Shown: positions 1-7,864 of the stretch, piece by piece
Position numbering within the stretch: the stretch's first letter is position 1
Layout of the letters: every line of letters starts with the position of its first letter
NCBI GenBank assembly: GCA_947446575.1
Contig: CANFHC010000006.1
Coordinates: forward strand, 83,911-147,910
From: Bacteriovoracaceae bacterium
GTDB taxonomy: Bacteria; Bdellovibrionota; Bacteriovoracia; Bacteriovoracales; Bacteriovoracaceae
Direction: 5' to 3'
DNA length: 64,000 bases
Translations under genes and position numbers: made by a program
Notes under the pieces: generated by a model
Told to the model about the DNA's origin: nothing
What the model saw: only the letters and a program-made list of their open reading frames with translations
The model's database searches: none

Positions 1-752
1 CTGCAATAATTACTGGTGCACTCATTCTATTTACCAGCAGAAAATCGTTTTTCTCGCTTTCATCCTTTGAAATAATCTCCTCTATTTGTTTGGGAATTTT
101 TGGTTACGCTCTTTTTTCAAGTCTTTATTTTATGGCCCTAATGAGGCTATCGGCATCGCTAACAGTTTTATTGCTTTATACATATCCAATCATGGTCACA
201 CTCTTTTCTCGCTTTTTTCTCCATGAAAAAATGGGCAAACTTGGGGTTGTAGCATTACTTTTGGTGAGTGTCGGAATAGTGGGATTAGTTTGGGGTGAAT
301 GGAGTGCCAGTGAACCCAAGTACATTCTCGCAGGCCTTGGTTCAGCTCTTTTTTATGCTCTCTATATTATACTTTCCAGAAAATATTTAAGTGAAGTAGC
401 GGCCATTCCTTCTTCATTCTATGTACAACTTGGTGCAGGAATCGTTTTATCAATCATTCATTTTCATGGGGCAACTCATCGCCCTTTTGAAATAATAAGA
501 GATCATTATGCACTCATTTTTTCGATGTCTATTCTTTGTTCATTAATGGCCATGACACTTTTTTTAGCTGGATTACAAAAAATAAAATCTTCAGAAGCAT
601 CTATTTTGAGTATGACTGAGCCTATATCAGGCGTTCTTATCGCAAGTTTATTTCTACACGAAAAGATGCAATTCATCCAAATTATGGGTGGAGTTTTAAT
701 TCTCTTTGGAATGGCAATAATTTCTCTTAAAAAGACGAGTCAAGATGAGTAA
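1..752 (+). CDS. EamA/DMT-family transporter, 3' part
   Basis: The frame is open from base 3, so the gene starts before the window and only the C-terminal part is seen. The product is a very hydrophobic chain of alternating transmembrane helices. It contains the second EamA repeat and ends with the helix pair typical of drug/metabolite transporters, where a short 'LHEKM' segment occurs twice (once per repeat, near bases 223 and 657). That internal duplication is the family hallmark. It should act as an inner-membrane exporter or permease; the substrate cannot be read from sequence. The stop overlaps the start of the next gene by 8 bases, suggesting co-transcription. Confidence 0.85.
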   Translation, partial: AIITGALILFTSRKSFFSLSSFEIISSICLGIFGYALFSSLYFMALMRLSASLTVLLLYTYPIMVTLFSRFFLHEKMGKLGVVALLLVSVGIVGLVWGEWSASEPKYILAGLGSALFYALYIILSRKYLSEVAAIPSSFYVQLGAGIVLSIIHFHGATHRPFEIIRDHYALIFSMSILCSLMAMTLFLAGLQKIKSSEASILSMTEPISGVLIASLFLHEKMQFIQIMGGVLILFGMAIISLKKTSQDE

Positions 753-1134
753 AAAAAATAATATTCAAGAACATTTAAATGATTTATCACTTTGGACTAA
801 ATATAAAAAAGGGCTTTGTGAAACTTGTGAGGGCCTATGTTGTTACATGCCGGTGGAAGCTAAAGTTAGTGACCTCATTCGTTTAAATATTCTCGATGCT
901 TTTCATCTGGAACTAAGTGATCGAGAACAAATAAAAGATGCACTCAAGCATCCTGCAATTTTGCGCTACACTCCTAGCACTGAAAAATTTACGCTGAAAC
1001 AAAAGCCTGATGGGTCTTGTTTTTTTCTTGATGCTAACAAACGTTGTAATCGCTATGAAGATCGACCAGATACATGTAGAAATCATCCTCAAATCGGTCC
1101 ACGTCCTGGGTTTTGTGCTTACATGAAAAAATAA
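745..1134 (+). CDS. YkgJ-type cysteine-cluster protein
   Basis: A 129-residue soluble protein. Near the N-terminus it has the cluster C-x2-C-x3-CC, followed by further cysteines at 'DGSCFFL', 'KRCNRYEDRPDTC' and 'GFC' close to the end. This spacing, and the CxxYxxRPxxCR-like segment, mark the YkgJ / zinc-or-iron-chelating CxxCxxCC family. The molecular role of the family is not settled; metal binding by the cysteines is the usual assumption. It overlaps the transporter gene upstream by 8 bases, and both are read in the same direction. It is convergent with the GNAT gene, whose stop lies 3 bases past this one. Confidence 0.8.
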   Translation: MSKKNNIQEHLNDLSLWTKYKKGLCETCEGLCCYMPVEAKVSDLIRLNILDAFHLELSDREQIKDALKHPAILRYTPSTEKFTLKQKPDGSCFFLDANKRCNRYEDRPDTCRNHPQIGPRPGFCAYMKK

Positions 1135-1137
1135 AAC

Positions 1138-1947
1138 CTATGTCGCCCAAAGCTCTTCGTTAAATTTACACAAACCAATTTGCATCTCTTTCGGTAAAAA
1201 TCCCACTGATTCGTAAATTTTGGCTGCATGATAAAATGGATCAGCCACCATGATAAATTCTTTAACCTGCATTTGCTCCATCGCAAATAGACATGTTTGA
1301 TAAACAAGTGTTGAGCATATACCTTGTCTTCTATAATCAGGATGAGTTCCCACTGTTTGAAATCGCCCTAATCCATTTTGGGCAAATATTCCAAGATCTC
1401 CTACTAGTCGCTCTCCTAAAAAAGCGCCTACCCAAAAACCTTTTTGATCTTTAATCATTAAACGATAATCGGCAATTTTCTTTGCCGCATATTTTCGATA
1501 AGGGATTTCTTGAAAATGTTCGGCCCTACACAAAACATGATTTTCAATAACTTTCTCCCAATCACTCTCATTATCGATTAGTTTAATTTGTAATTCATGA
1601 TTTATTTTTTTTGGCTTAACAATTGTATCGGCTACCATCACAATCGAAGTTTCTAAATTAAACCCATCATTTAAAAAGAGTTCAGGTGAACCGACATCGC
1701 CCGTTATTGAATCCCACGCAAAAGTCATATGTTCAACGCCCATCGTTTTAAATTGATCATTAAACAATTCTTTCCACAAGAGATAAGAATATGGAGTTGG
1801 AGGATTTTTAAAATAAAGAAGATTCCCCCAGAAGAAAGTGGGGTTCGTTGGTGTTTTAATCACTAAAAATTCATCGTATTCTAGTACGATACCAGTAAAG
1901 CGATGAAAAAATAAATCCGTCAAAAAGGCTTTAGAATCAATCTTCAT
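1138..1947 (-). CDS. GNAT-family N-acetyltransferase
   Basis: A 269-residue protein whose C-terminal half carries the GNAT acetyl-CoA loop: a beta strand 'GRFQTVGTHPDYRRQGIC' with the R-R-x-G motif, then a helix and the closing segment 'AAKIYESVGF' typical of the family. The N-terminal half is less recognisable and may be a second, degenerate GNAT-like fold or substrate-recognition region. It should transfer an acetyl group from acetyl-CoA to an unknown amine. An AGGT-like site precedes the ATG. It is convergent with the YkgJ gene and stands alone on its strand. Confidence 0.75.
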   Translation of the reverse strand: MKIDSKAFLTDLFFHRFTGIVLEYDEFLVIKTPTNPTFFWGNLLYFKNPPTPYSYLLWKELFNDQFKTMGVEHMTFAWDSITGDVGSPELFLNDGFNLETSIVMVADTIVKPKKINHELQIKLIDNESDWEKVIENHVLCRAEHFQEIPYRKYAAKKIADYRLMIKDQKGFWVGAFLGERLVGDLGIFAQNGLGRFQTVGTHPDYRRQGICSTLVYQTCLFAMEQMQVKEFIMVADPFYHAAKIYESVGFLPKEMQIGLCKFNEELWAT

Positions 1948-2011
1948 ATAACCTCATACAGAGATTTTATAATGAATTTTGATTCTATGCAAATTCGCCA
2001 ATTTTCAAAAA

Positions 2012-2269
2012 TTAGATGGTCTTTTTAATGATCTTTTTCTTCTTAGCACATTTCAATTTGCCATTGACCATTTTGCAGCTCTTATCGACAATCGTTTTTT
2101 CGGTTTTAATCAAATCAACGTCAGGCTTTTCGACTTTGGTTGGCCCCTTAGACTCCAAACTAGGTGCTGGTACAGCTTCCACCACGGGTGCGGTTTCTGC
2201 TTTAATTTTTCTTCCACAATATCCTGCCAAAAATAAGGCGACAAAAGAACTTAAGAATAAAATTTTCAT
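2012..2269 (-). CDS. small exported lysine-rich protein
   Basis: An 85-residue protein with a good GAGGT ribosome-binding site 6 bases before the ATG. Residues 1-17 form a short signal-like hydrophobic segment ending 'AGYC', which resembles but does not match a lipobox. The rest is low-complexity: an Ala/Pro/Val stretch with alternating acidic and basic residues, then a very basic tail with runs of lysine. No family recognised. It may be a periplasmic or cell-surface protein. Long frames on the opposite strand here are judged shadows because this frame has the RBS and signal-like N-terminus. Confidence 0.6.
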   Translation of the reverse strand: MKILFLSSFVALFLAGYCGRKIKAETAPVVEAVPAPSLESKGPTKVEKPDVDLIKTEKTIVDKSCKMVNGKLKCAKKKKIIKKTI

Positions 2270-2364
2270 TTATTACCTCTTAAGGATTGTGTTTGGTTTA
2301 AGCTATGATAAAAAGGATAAAATACCTATACGAAATTATGAATTTAGCTATGAACGGGCAGAAT

Positions 2365-3021
2365 TTATTGAGACTTTGTTTTTTGATCACAAAATTTCAA
2401 CTGATCTAGGTGACTTTTAAACCAATCAACTAAAAGTTTTCTCCCCCGATGATCATTTTGTCTAAGTGGTCCCCATTGAAAAATATATTTTCCAAAAATT
2501 TGTCCTTCTAAATCTGAACGTAATTTTTTCCCAGCACTGGTTGGTGCTCCAAGCAACTGCCATGTCATGAGCTTGACTCCACATCTTAAATTATCTGCAC
2601 CATTTAAAACGTTAGACTCGGAAGGAGTAATATCACATTTACTTTTAGCAGTTTGCTTGGCGAGCTGAAGAAGTCCAAAGCTTCTATGCCCTCGGGACTT
2701 AGGAGACATTACTTTTTCATTAAATCCACTCTCTGCTCTTGTTAGCGCAGAAAAAAAGACAATCCAGAAATCAGTTTTGTCTTCAATGCTGGCCTTATTG
2801 TAACCAACGCACTCTAAGTCTTCGAGGTCCTCTTCATCTATTTCCATTGAGAGAATGTTTTCATCTTTTTTACTACCACTTAAAATTTCTTCTCTGATTG
2901 CGTTCGACCATTCTGGTTTCCAAGAATAACGTTTACGATAAGAATTGATTTGCACTTCTGCGCGTAAAGTTTGTCCCCAGAATAAGGAAATTAAAAGTAG
3001 GATCAAAAGACGATTTGTCAT
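2365..3021 (-). CDS. secreted lysozyme-like (transglycosylase-fold) protein
   Basis: A 218-residue protein with a Sec signal peptide (hydrophobic residues 4-20, cleavage probably after 'LRA'). The segment 'TRAESGFNEK', with Glu97, followed about 17 residues later by 'SFGLLQL' matches the lysozyme-like fold of lytic transglycosylases, in which the glutamate is catalytic and the G-L-x-Q strand is conserved. Two cysteines after that (in 'KCDI' and 'RCGV') could form a disulfide. The likely role is cleavage of peptidoglycan in the periplasm or outside the cell. Not assigned to a named gene. The next gene upstream on the strand (3D-domain) may also act on the wall. Confidence 0.65.
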   Translation of the reverse strand: MTNRLLILLLISLFWGQTLRAEVQINSYRKRYSWKPEWSNAIREEILSGSKKDENILSMEIDEEDLEDLECVGYNKASIEDKTDFWIVFFSALTRAESGFNEKVMSPKSRGHRSFGLLQLAKQTAKSKCDITPSESNVLNGADNLRCGVKLMTWQLLGAPTSAGKKLRSDLEGQIFGKYIFQWGPLRQNDHRGRKLLVDWFKSHLDQLKFCDQKTKSQ

Positions 3022-3073
3022 TGAAAAAGTATAAACTTTTCGAATTTATACTTCAAGTTTTATACGCACAAAC

Positions 3074-3853
3074 TTAGCGAGCATGAAGGTCAAATAAATC
3101 AGAAATTATTTTTTTATCTGTCACGATATAAGCTTGAAACATTTTATCTTGATTGCTTTTTATCCATGGAAAAAACGGAGCTGTCATGTGAGTCCCAATA
3201 AAAACATCAATATGATTGTCTTTAATCGCCCCACCTTTATCGCCGGCAAAAAAATATCCATCATGAATAATGACTCTGCCAGAAGATAATGTAATTTTAG
3301 CTCCACGCGCCTCTGGAATATAAAGAACTGTACCAAGTGGAATTTTCGTTAGATCAGTAGCGAGTGTTCTATAGGGAGCTAAAATAAAATCATCAAGCCC
3401 ATCTCCGTAAGGCCCGTTGGCTTCACGGAATTTTGTTCTACTGACATCTATTTTAAAAATCTTTTTACAATCAACAGTGTTTGATTCAGTGACACCTGCA
3501 TAGTTATAAGTAATGGCCTCTTTATTTTTTGAAAGGATTCGAACAGATCCTTCCATTGCGGAATCGCACCACTGACGTAATGTTAATTTAGGACCAAGTT
3601 CAAGATTGTTTAAATCGCGAAGAGCGAAATCCCCTCCACCATCGGTTATTTGTGGAAGGTAGTAGTAAGTTCCCCAAAGTGTGACTCTATTTAAAACATC
3701 ATTGGCTGATGGTTCCTTAAAAGAAAATGTGTCTCGGGCCAGGGGGTCATTGCGCTCAATTCTTTCATTATTTTTGGCAACTGGTTGATGGCGGGCAAAA
3801 GCACATGAACAAATTAATGAAAACATCACGACAGCATTTAACGTCTTAAACAT
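3074..3853 (-). CDS. secreted 3D-domain (MltA-like barrel) protein
   Basis: A 259-residue protein with a signal peptide (residues 1-20, ending 'CAFA') and a GGGAG-type RBS. Residues about 198-220 read 'HDGYFFAGDKGGAIKDNHID', the 3D domain with its three conserved aspartates, a double-psi barrel shared with MltA lytic transglycosylases and resuscitation-promoting proteins. This fold usually binds or cleaves peptidoglycan glycan strands. The N-terminal half ('LWGTYYYLPQI') is like the entry strand of MltA-type proteins, but the protein is shorter than MltA. Probably a periplasmic or extracellular wall-active enzyme; activity is inferred from the fold. Confidence 0.75.
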   Translation of the reverse strand: MFKTLNAVVMFSLICSCAFARHQPVAKNNERIERNDPLARDTFSFKEPSANDVLNRVTLWGTYYYLPQITDGGGDFALRDLNNLELGPKLTLRQWCDSAMEGSVRILSKNKEAITYNYAGVTESNTVDCKKIFKIDVSRTKFREANGPYGDGLDDFILAPYRTLATDLTKIPLGTVLYIPEARGAKITLSSGRVIIHDGYFFAGDKGGAIKDNHIDVFIGTHMTAPFFPWIKSNQDKMFQAYIVTDKKIISDLFDLHAR

Positions 3854-4188
3854 GTTTAACTCTCCCTTACACGTATTAGAAAATTATAAAGGGAGTTTGA
3901 AAAAAGGCTTAGGATGGATAAAATTTCCTCTTGACCAGAGCATCCTGCTATGGAAAAACTTCCTGCTTATAATGACATTTCAGAAAGAGCCATCTTCTAG
4001 AGAGAAATTATAGAGAATCGAACTTTTCTTGATCAGGAACGAAAACATAAAAAAACAATTTGCTCGGTGATTGCTTTAGTTCTTATTCATTTCCCCACTT
4101 CTTTATTCATGCTCGACTACCTCTGTCGGAGACCATAGTACTCCTATCAGACACGTAGCTACCTTTAGTGGTGATAAAGAAAAGAAAT
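3854..4188. other. gene-poor stretch of about 335 bases
   Basis: Lies between the 3D-domain gene and the pyroglutamyl peptidase gene. The left end must hold the promoter of the 3D-domain gene. The only coding-like signal is the interrupted plus-strand frame described separately at 3950-4138. I see no RNA gene or convincing terminator. Confidence 0.5.
3950..4138 (+). pseudogene. interrupted short frame, possible gene remnant
   Basis: An ATG at 3950 opens a frame of 62 codons to a TAG at 4136, broken once by an in-frame TAG at 3998. The second part encodes a charged segment ('FLDQERKHKK') followed by a hydrophobic stretch ('VIALVLIHFPTSLFML') that would make one membrane helix. No ribosome-binding site is evident and no family is recognised. 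It could be a decayed small membrane-protein gene or chance. I list it because it is the only structure in an otherwise empty gap. Confidence 0.2.
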
Positions 4189-4740
4189 TCAAAGACAATT
4201 AATTATAGCGCCGATCCCTTGAAAAAATATTTCATGGCAATCGGCCCCTGGTATATGCAAAAAGGTTCCTGGAACCTTTTTGTGATGGAGGAGGTATGTG
4301 TAGAGCAAATGATTACAGACGTACTCACCGGCACTAGTAGAAATTTTGGTTGGGCATTTTGCATTATTAGCAGCATTTAATATTTGATCAATTGGGAGTG
4401 TTGAAAAAAGTCCATCGGGACTATTTTGAAATATCTTTTGAGACTTAAGTGCATAACCATCATTGTCTGGAATACGAGCATCGACCCAATTAATACCAAT
4501 TCTCTCTATCGTAAGTTCAGTGCGATTTTTAGCAAATCCAGTTAAGAGAACATGGGAGGGATTGTATTTTTCTATAGCTGCATTTAATTTTTCTGAGGCG
4601 GAAGTAAAACTCACCGGCAACACAGCAGTGTAAACTTCAAAATCAAAAGTTCGTTCTTTTAACCAATCAAGCAGAACACTCGAAGGATTTAATTCATCTC
4701 CATCAAAAGGTTCAAAGCCTGTGACTAAAACTTTTTTCAT
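4189..4740 (-). CDS. pcp: pyroglutamyl-peptidase I (peptidase C15)
   Basis: A 183-residue cysteine peptidase that removes N-terminal pyroglutamate from peptides. The N-terminus 'VLVTGFEPFDGDELNPS' is the family signature. The catalytic triad can be placed: Glu in 'TIERIGIN', Cys in 'SAGEYVCN' and His in 'GTFLHIP'. It is shorter than the usual 200-215 residues, with the C-terminal helix apparently reduced. Cytoplasmic. The next gene upstream (DUF1456) ends 5 bases before this start, so the three genes VF530-DUF1456-pcp form one operon. A terminator-like hairpin (4259-4281) lies within the coding sequence just before the catalytic His codon. Confidence 0.9.
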   Translation of the reverse strand: MKKVLVTGFEPFDGDELNPSSVLLDWLKERTFDFEVYTAVLPVSFTSASEKLNAAIEKYNPSHVLLTGFAKNRTELTIERIGINWVDARIPDNDGYALKSQKIFQNSPDGLFSTLPIDQILNAANNAKCPTKISTSAGEYVCNHLLYTYLLHHKKVPGTFLHIPGADCHEIFFQGIGAIINCL

Positions 4741-4745
4741 TGGAA

Positions 4746-4988
4746 TTATTTATTCGGATCAAAATCTGGACGACGTCCACGATTTTTTATAATGAGACCA
4801 TTTAAAAAATTTCTTAACAGCTGATCTCCACACTCTTTGTAGTTAGGATGATCAACATCTCTAAAAAGTGCTGAAAGTTCTGTTTTTGTGATTTTAAATT
4901 CAGCCAATTCTAAACATTCGATAATGTCAGTGTCTTTAAATGAAAGAGCTACTCTTAATTTTTTTAAAATATCATTATTGGTTAGCAT
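4746..4988 (-). CDS. DUF1456 (YehS-like) protein
   Basis: An 80-residue protein matching the YehS/DUF1456 pattern: '[17 protein letters not shown]' opens a helical repeat, and '[20 protein letters not shown]' continues into a second. The ATG at 4988 is chosen over an upstream start because it has an AAAGG site 7 bases before it and because family members begin at this point. The start overlaps the end of the VF530 gene by 14 bases, which implies translational coupling. Function unknown; the family is widely conserved as a small cytoplasmic protein, and DNA binding has been suggested for related folds. Confidence 0.85.
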   Translation of the reverse strand: MLTNNDILKKLRVALSFKDTDIIECLELAEFKITKTELSALFRDVDHPNYKECGDQLLRNFLNGLIIKNRGRRPDFDPNK

Positions 4989-5202
4989 CGATTTCCTTTT
5001 TGTATGAGATATAAAGATTTTCAACTTTAGTACGTGCCCAAGGTGTTCTTCTTAAAAATGTTAAACTTGATTTTATACTGGGATCGTTTTTAAAACAATT
5101 GATGTCGATTAAATTTGAAAGTTCTGGAAAACCATAAAAGTTAACTAACTCTGTAAGAATTTTTTCTAAAGTCATTCCGTGCAATGGATTTTGATTATTC
5201 AT
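4975..5202 (-). CDS. VF530-family small DNA-binding-like protein
   Basis: A 75-residue protein with the clear VF530 (DUF2132) signature: '[16 protein letters not shown]', '[19 protein letters not shown]' and '[12 protein letters not shown]'. A member of this family from Vibrio fischeri has a solved structure and was proposed to bind DNA. The start at 5202 is chosen because homologs begin a few residues before 'PLHG'; an upstream in-frame ATG at 5223 would add seven unconserved residues. First gene of the short VF530-DUF1456-pcp operon. Confidence 0.88.
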   Translation of the reverse strand: MNNQNPLHGMTLEKILTELVNFYGFPELSNLIDINCFKNDPSIKSSLTFLRRTPWARTKVENLYISYKKEIDANQ

Positions 5203-5388
5203 ATTTTGTAACCTTAATATCAAGAACTGCTCGAAGTGTATGCTCTTTTCTTCGAAAACTAAAGCTATTGAAGCCCAGCGTCTGTAAATTATTGCAAACA
5301 GGAATGCTTCTTTCTTTATAATATTGCTTTCAACTTTCGTGAGTTATAATCGACCTTGAATAGGTAGATTTCTAACAAGGAATATTTC

Positions 5389-6672
5389 ATGAATACTAAA
5401 AGCTTTCGCCCTGTGGCCATCATTGGAGGATCGCGAACTCCCTTTACTAAGTCATTTTCAAATTATGCCAGAACTTCCAATAAAGAATTAATGATTGCAA
5501 CTCTTCAAGACCTGGTGAAAAAATTTAAACTTCAAAATATTCAATTGGGCGATGTTGCTTTGGGCGCAGTTATGAAAAATTCCGAAGACTGGAACATGAC
5601 TCGTGAAAGTGTTTTGCAATCTGGACTCCATCCCCACACACCGGGATACGATGTTCAACGCGCGTGCGGAACCGGTTTAGAAACCACCGCTCAAATCGCT
5701 CTTAAAATTGCCAGCGGTCAAATAGAAAGTGGCATTGGTGGTGGATGCGATACTAATAGTGATATCGCTGGAGTTTTAACTCACGAATTATCATGGGCCT
5801 TAATGGAGATGCAAAAATCTCCAACGCTCATCGGAAAATTAAAAAAATTGACCACAATTAAACCACAAAATATTGTTCCGCGATTTCCGATTGTTCAAGA
5901 ACCTCAAACAGGATTTTCGATGGGTGAGCACACAGAACTCATGGTTAAAGAATGGAAAATTTCTAGAGCGGCTCAAGATGAATTAGCCTATGAGTCTCAC
6001 CAAAAAGCAGCTGCGGCTTATGAAAAAGGATTTTTTAAAGATTTAATTTTTGAATATAAAGGCGTTAAAAAAGATACTATTTTAAGAGCAGATACAACGA
6101 AAGAAAAACTTGCTCGCATAAAGCCAGCCTTTGATCATTCTGAATTTGGAACTCTTACTGCCGGAAATTCAACGGCCTTAACTGATGGTGCATCTGCTGT
6201 TCTTTTAGGCAGTGAAGATTTCGCTGATAAATATAAACTTCCCATCCTCGCTTATTTTATCGATGCAGAATATTCAGCTGTCGATTTTGTTAATGGCGAA
6301 GGACTCTTAATGGCACCAACTTTTGCAGTTGCTAATCTATTAAAAAGAAATGAGCTTACATTGCAAGATTTTGACTTCTACGAAATTCATGAAGCATTTG
6401 CCGGCCAAGTTCTCTGCACGCTTAAAGCTTTCGAATCCGTTGAGTATTGTACAAAAAAATTAGGACTTGTAGATGCCCTAGGTTCTATTGATAAAAATAA
6501 ATTAAACCTCAATGGCAGCTCACTTGCTTTAGGTCACCCATTTGCAGCAACTGGTGGAAGAATCATAGCCACACTTGCCAAACTCCTAGCCGAAAAAGGA
6601 CGTGGTCGTGGACTTATTTCGATTTGCACCGCTGGTGGAATGGGTGTAGCCGCTATTTTAGAGCGTCCTTAA
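5389..6672 (+). CDS. acetyl-CoA C-acyltransferase (thiolase)
   Basis: A 427-residue thiolase that cleaves 3-ketoacyl-CoA (beta-oxidation) or condenses two acyl-CoAs. All four family motifs are visible: the nucleophilic Cys in 'RACGTGLE', 'EIHEAFA', the His in 'LALGHPFAATGGR' and the C-terminal Cys in 'CTAGGMG'. Length and the N-terminus 'IIGGSRTPFTKS' fit the FadI/FadA degradative type better than a biosynthetic one, but this is not certain. AAGGA lies 7-11 bases before the ATG. The stop codon shares one base with the start of the alpha/beta hydrolase gene (TAATG), so both are co-translated. Confidence 0.92.
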   Translation: MNTKSFRPVAIIGGSRTPFTKSFSNYARTSNKELMIATLQDLVKKFKLQNIQLGDVALGAVMKNSEDWNMTRESVLQSGLHPHTPGYDVQRACGTGLETTAQIALKIASGQIESGIGGGCDTNSDIAGVLTHELSWALMEMQKSPTLIGKLKKLTTIKPQNIVPRFPIVQEPQTGFSMGEHTELMVKEWKISRAAQDELAYESHQKAAAAYEKGFFKDLIFEYKGVKKDTILRADTTKEKLARIKPAFDHSEFGTLTAGNSTALTDGASAVLLGSEDFADKYKLPILAYFIDAEYSAVDFVNGEGLLMAPTFAVANLLKRNELTLQDFDFYEIHEAFAGQVLCTLKAFESVEYCTKKLGLVDALGSIDKNKLNLNGSSLALGHPFAATGGRIIATLAKLLAEKGRGRGLISICTAGGMGVAAILERP

Positions 6673-7493
6673 TGAAAAAATATTTCCCAACGTTTTTTGC
6701 ATTCGTCTCCAAGATGGCTCCCAAATTAGCAGCGAAGATTGCACTCATTATTTTTTCAACTCCAGTGAGAACTCCCAGACCAGAATCAGAAAGATTATGG
6801 CTCGAGACTTCAAAAAAATACTTTCTTAAAAATGGTATAGCAGCTTTTGAATGGGGTGAGAGCACTAACCCACTAGTTATGCTCATTCATGGGTGGAACG
6901 GCAGAGGAACACAAATAGCTTCGTTCGCTGGCCCATTGGTGGAAAAAGGATTTAGAGTGGTCGCACTCGATGGACCAGGACATGGAATATCACCAGGGAA
7001 AAGAACAAACCCAAGTCTTTTTGCTAATTTTATAAAAGATGCCCAAATTGAATTAACAAATAATGGTGAAGTTCATGCAGTGATCGCCCATTCATTCGGC
7101 GGAGGTAGCACCGTTTTAGCTGCCGGAAGGGGTCTTAAAACTAAAAAAATCGTTTTAATAGCAAGTCCTGCCTTTTATGACAAAGTTGTCTTATTTTTCG
7201 CGAGATCAATTAAGCTAAGTGATAAGGCCATCGCTCATTTTGTTAAAGAAGTAACAAACTACTCCGGAATTCCTCCAAGAGAAATTAATATCGCAAATCT
7301 TGGAAGTCTCTTACATATACCTGTCATGATTGTTCATGACAGTGCTGATAATGCTGTCGACTATCAATCGGCCATTACGATTCATGAAGCTTGGAGTAAA
7401 AGCGTTCTCTTAACAACTAAAGGCCTTGGTCATCGCCGAATTCTAAAAGATAAAAAAGTAATCGAAGAAGTCGTCAATTTTATTAACTCGTAG
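6672..7493 (+). CDS. alpha/beta hydrolase
   Basis: A 273-residue hydrolase. The oxyanion-hole motif is 'LIHGWNGRG', the nucleophile elbow 'IAHSFGGG' (Ser), the acid probably the Asp in 'VHDSADNAV', and the His in 'GLGHRRIL'. The fold resembles serine esterases/lipases. The start at 6672 overlaps the thiolase stop by one base; an upstream frame start lies inside the thiolase gene and is not needed. The pairing with a thiolase suggests that it works on fatty-acid esters or acyl-CoA derivatives, which is inference. Followed by a terminator at about 7550. Confidence 0.88.
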   Translation: MKKYFPTFFAFVSKMAPKLAAKIALIIFSTPVRTPRPESERLWLETSKKYFLKNGIAAFEWGESTNPLVMLIHGWNGRGTQIASFAGPLVEKGFRVVALDGPGHGISPGKRTNPSLFANFIKDAQIELTNNGEVHAVIAHSFGGGSTVLAAGRGLKTKKIVLIASPAFYDKVVLFFARSIKLSDKAIAHFVKEVTNYSGIPPREINIANLGSLLHIPVMIVHDSADNAVDYQSAITIHEAWSKSVLLTTKGLGHRRILKDKKVIEEVVNFINS

Positions 7494-7549
7494 GCAGTTC
7501 ATTCAAGATTCCTCATAAAACTTAACTTAAGTTACTACAACGAAAAGGC

Positions 7550-7574
7550 AAAAGAGATCAAAATGATCTTTTTT
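7550..7574 (+). terminator. rho-independent terminator after the hydrolase gene
   Basis: An 11-base stem (7550-7560 with 7564-7574, one G-T pair) around a three-base AAA loop, with its 3' arm ending in six T's. It sits 56 bases past the alpha/beta hydrolase stop and should end the thiolase-hydrolase transcript. Confidence 0.7.
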
Positions 7575-7654
7575 ATATTTTGGATTCTCAATGAGGCTCA
7601 TTAATTCTTTCAATCTATTCGTCCTTTTTTGGAACGCATTGGTCTAAACAAATT

Positions 7655-7793
7655 CTAACATGCCACTAGATTTTTTAAACCCAATCCCAAAACAATTGAG
7701 TCGAACTTGTAGGAATTATAATTTTCTGTAAACACACCGTCATGCTTTTTGAACCAAGTACTAAATCCCCTTAAAAACACGTGCCTTCGATCA
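7655..7793 (-). pseudogene. possible gene fragment, minus strand
   Basis: On the minus strand a 45-codon frame without a start codon ends at a TAG at 7655. Its translation has ordinary protein composition: an Arg/Phe/Trp-containing segment 'FLRGFSTWFKKHDGVF', then 'YKFDSIVLGLGLKNL' and a final 'VAC'. An in-frame stop lies just upstream at about 7794. It looks like the C-terminal piece of a lost gene, but I cannot name the family, and chance is not excluded. Confidence 0.25.
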
Positions 7794-7864
7794 AATTAAC
7801 ATGATTAAGTCGATTAACCTTTAATTGATAAAATATTGGCTATGTGATACTTCTGCCTCTATAT

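Larger units (their letters stand above)
7494..7864. other. gap of about 370 bases with terminator and a coding-like remnant
   Basis: Contains the terminator of the thiolase/hydrolase pair near 7550-7574 and, on the minus strand, a coding-like segment at 7655-7793 described separately. The right end should hold the promoter of the SDR gene; no clear -35/-10 pair or ribosome-binding site is seen before either possible SDR start. Confidence 0.5.

Noticed and set aside
1979..2420. Long frames on the plus strand opposite the small exported protein gene
   Set aside because: They are shadows: the minus-strand gene has an RBS and signal-like N-terminus, while the plus-strand frames have neither a sound RBS nor a recognisable product.
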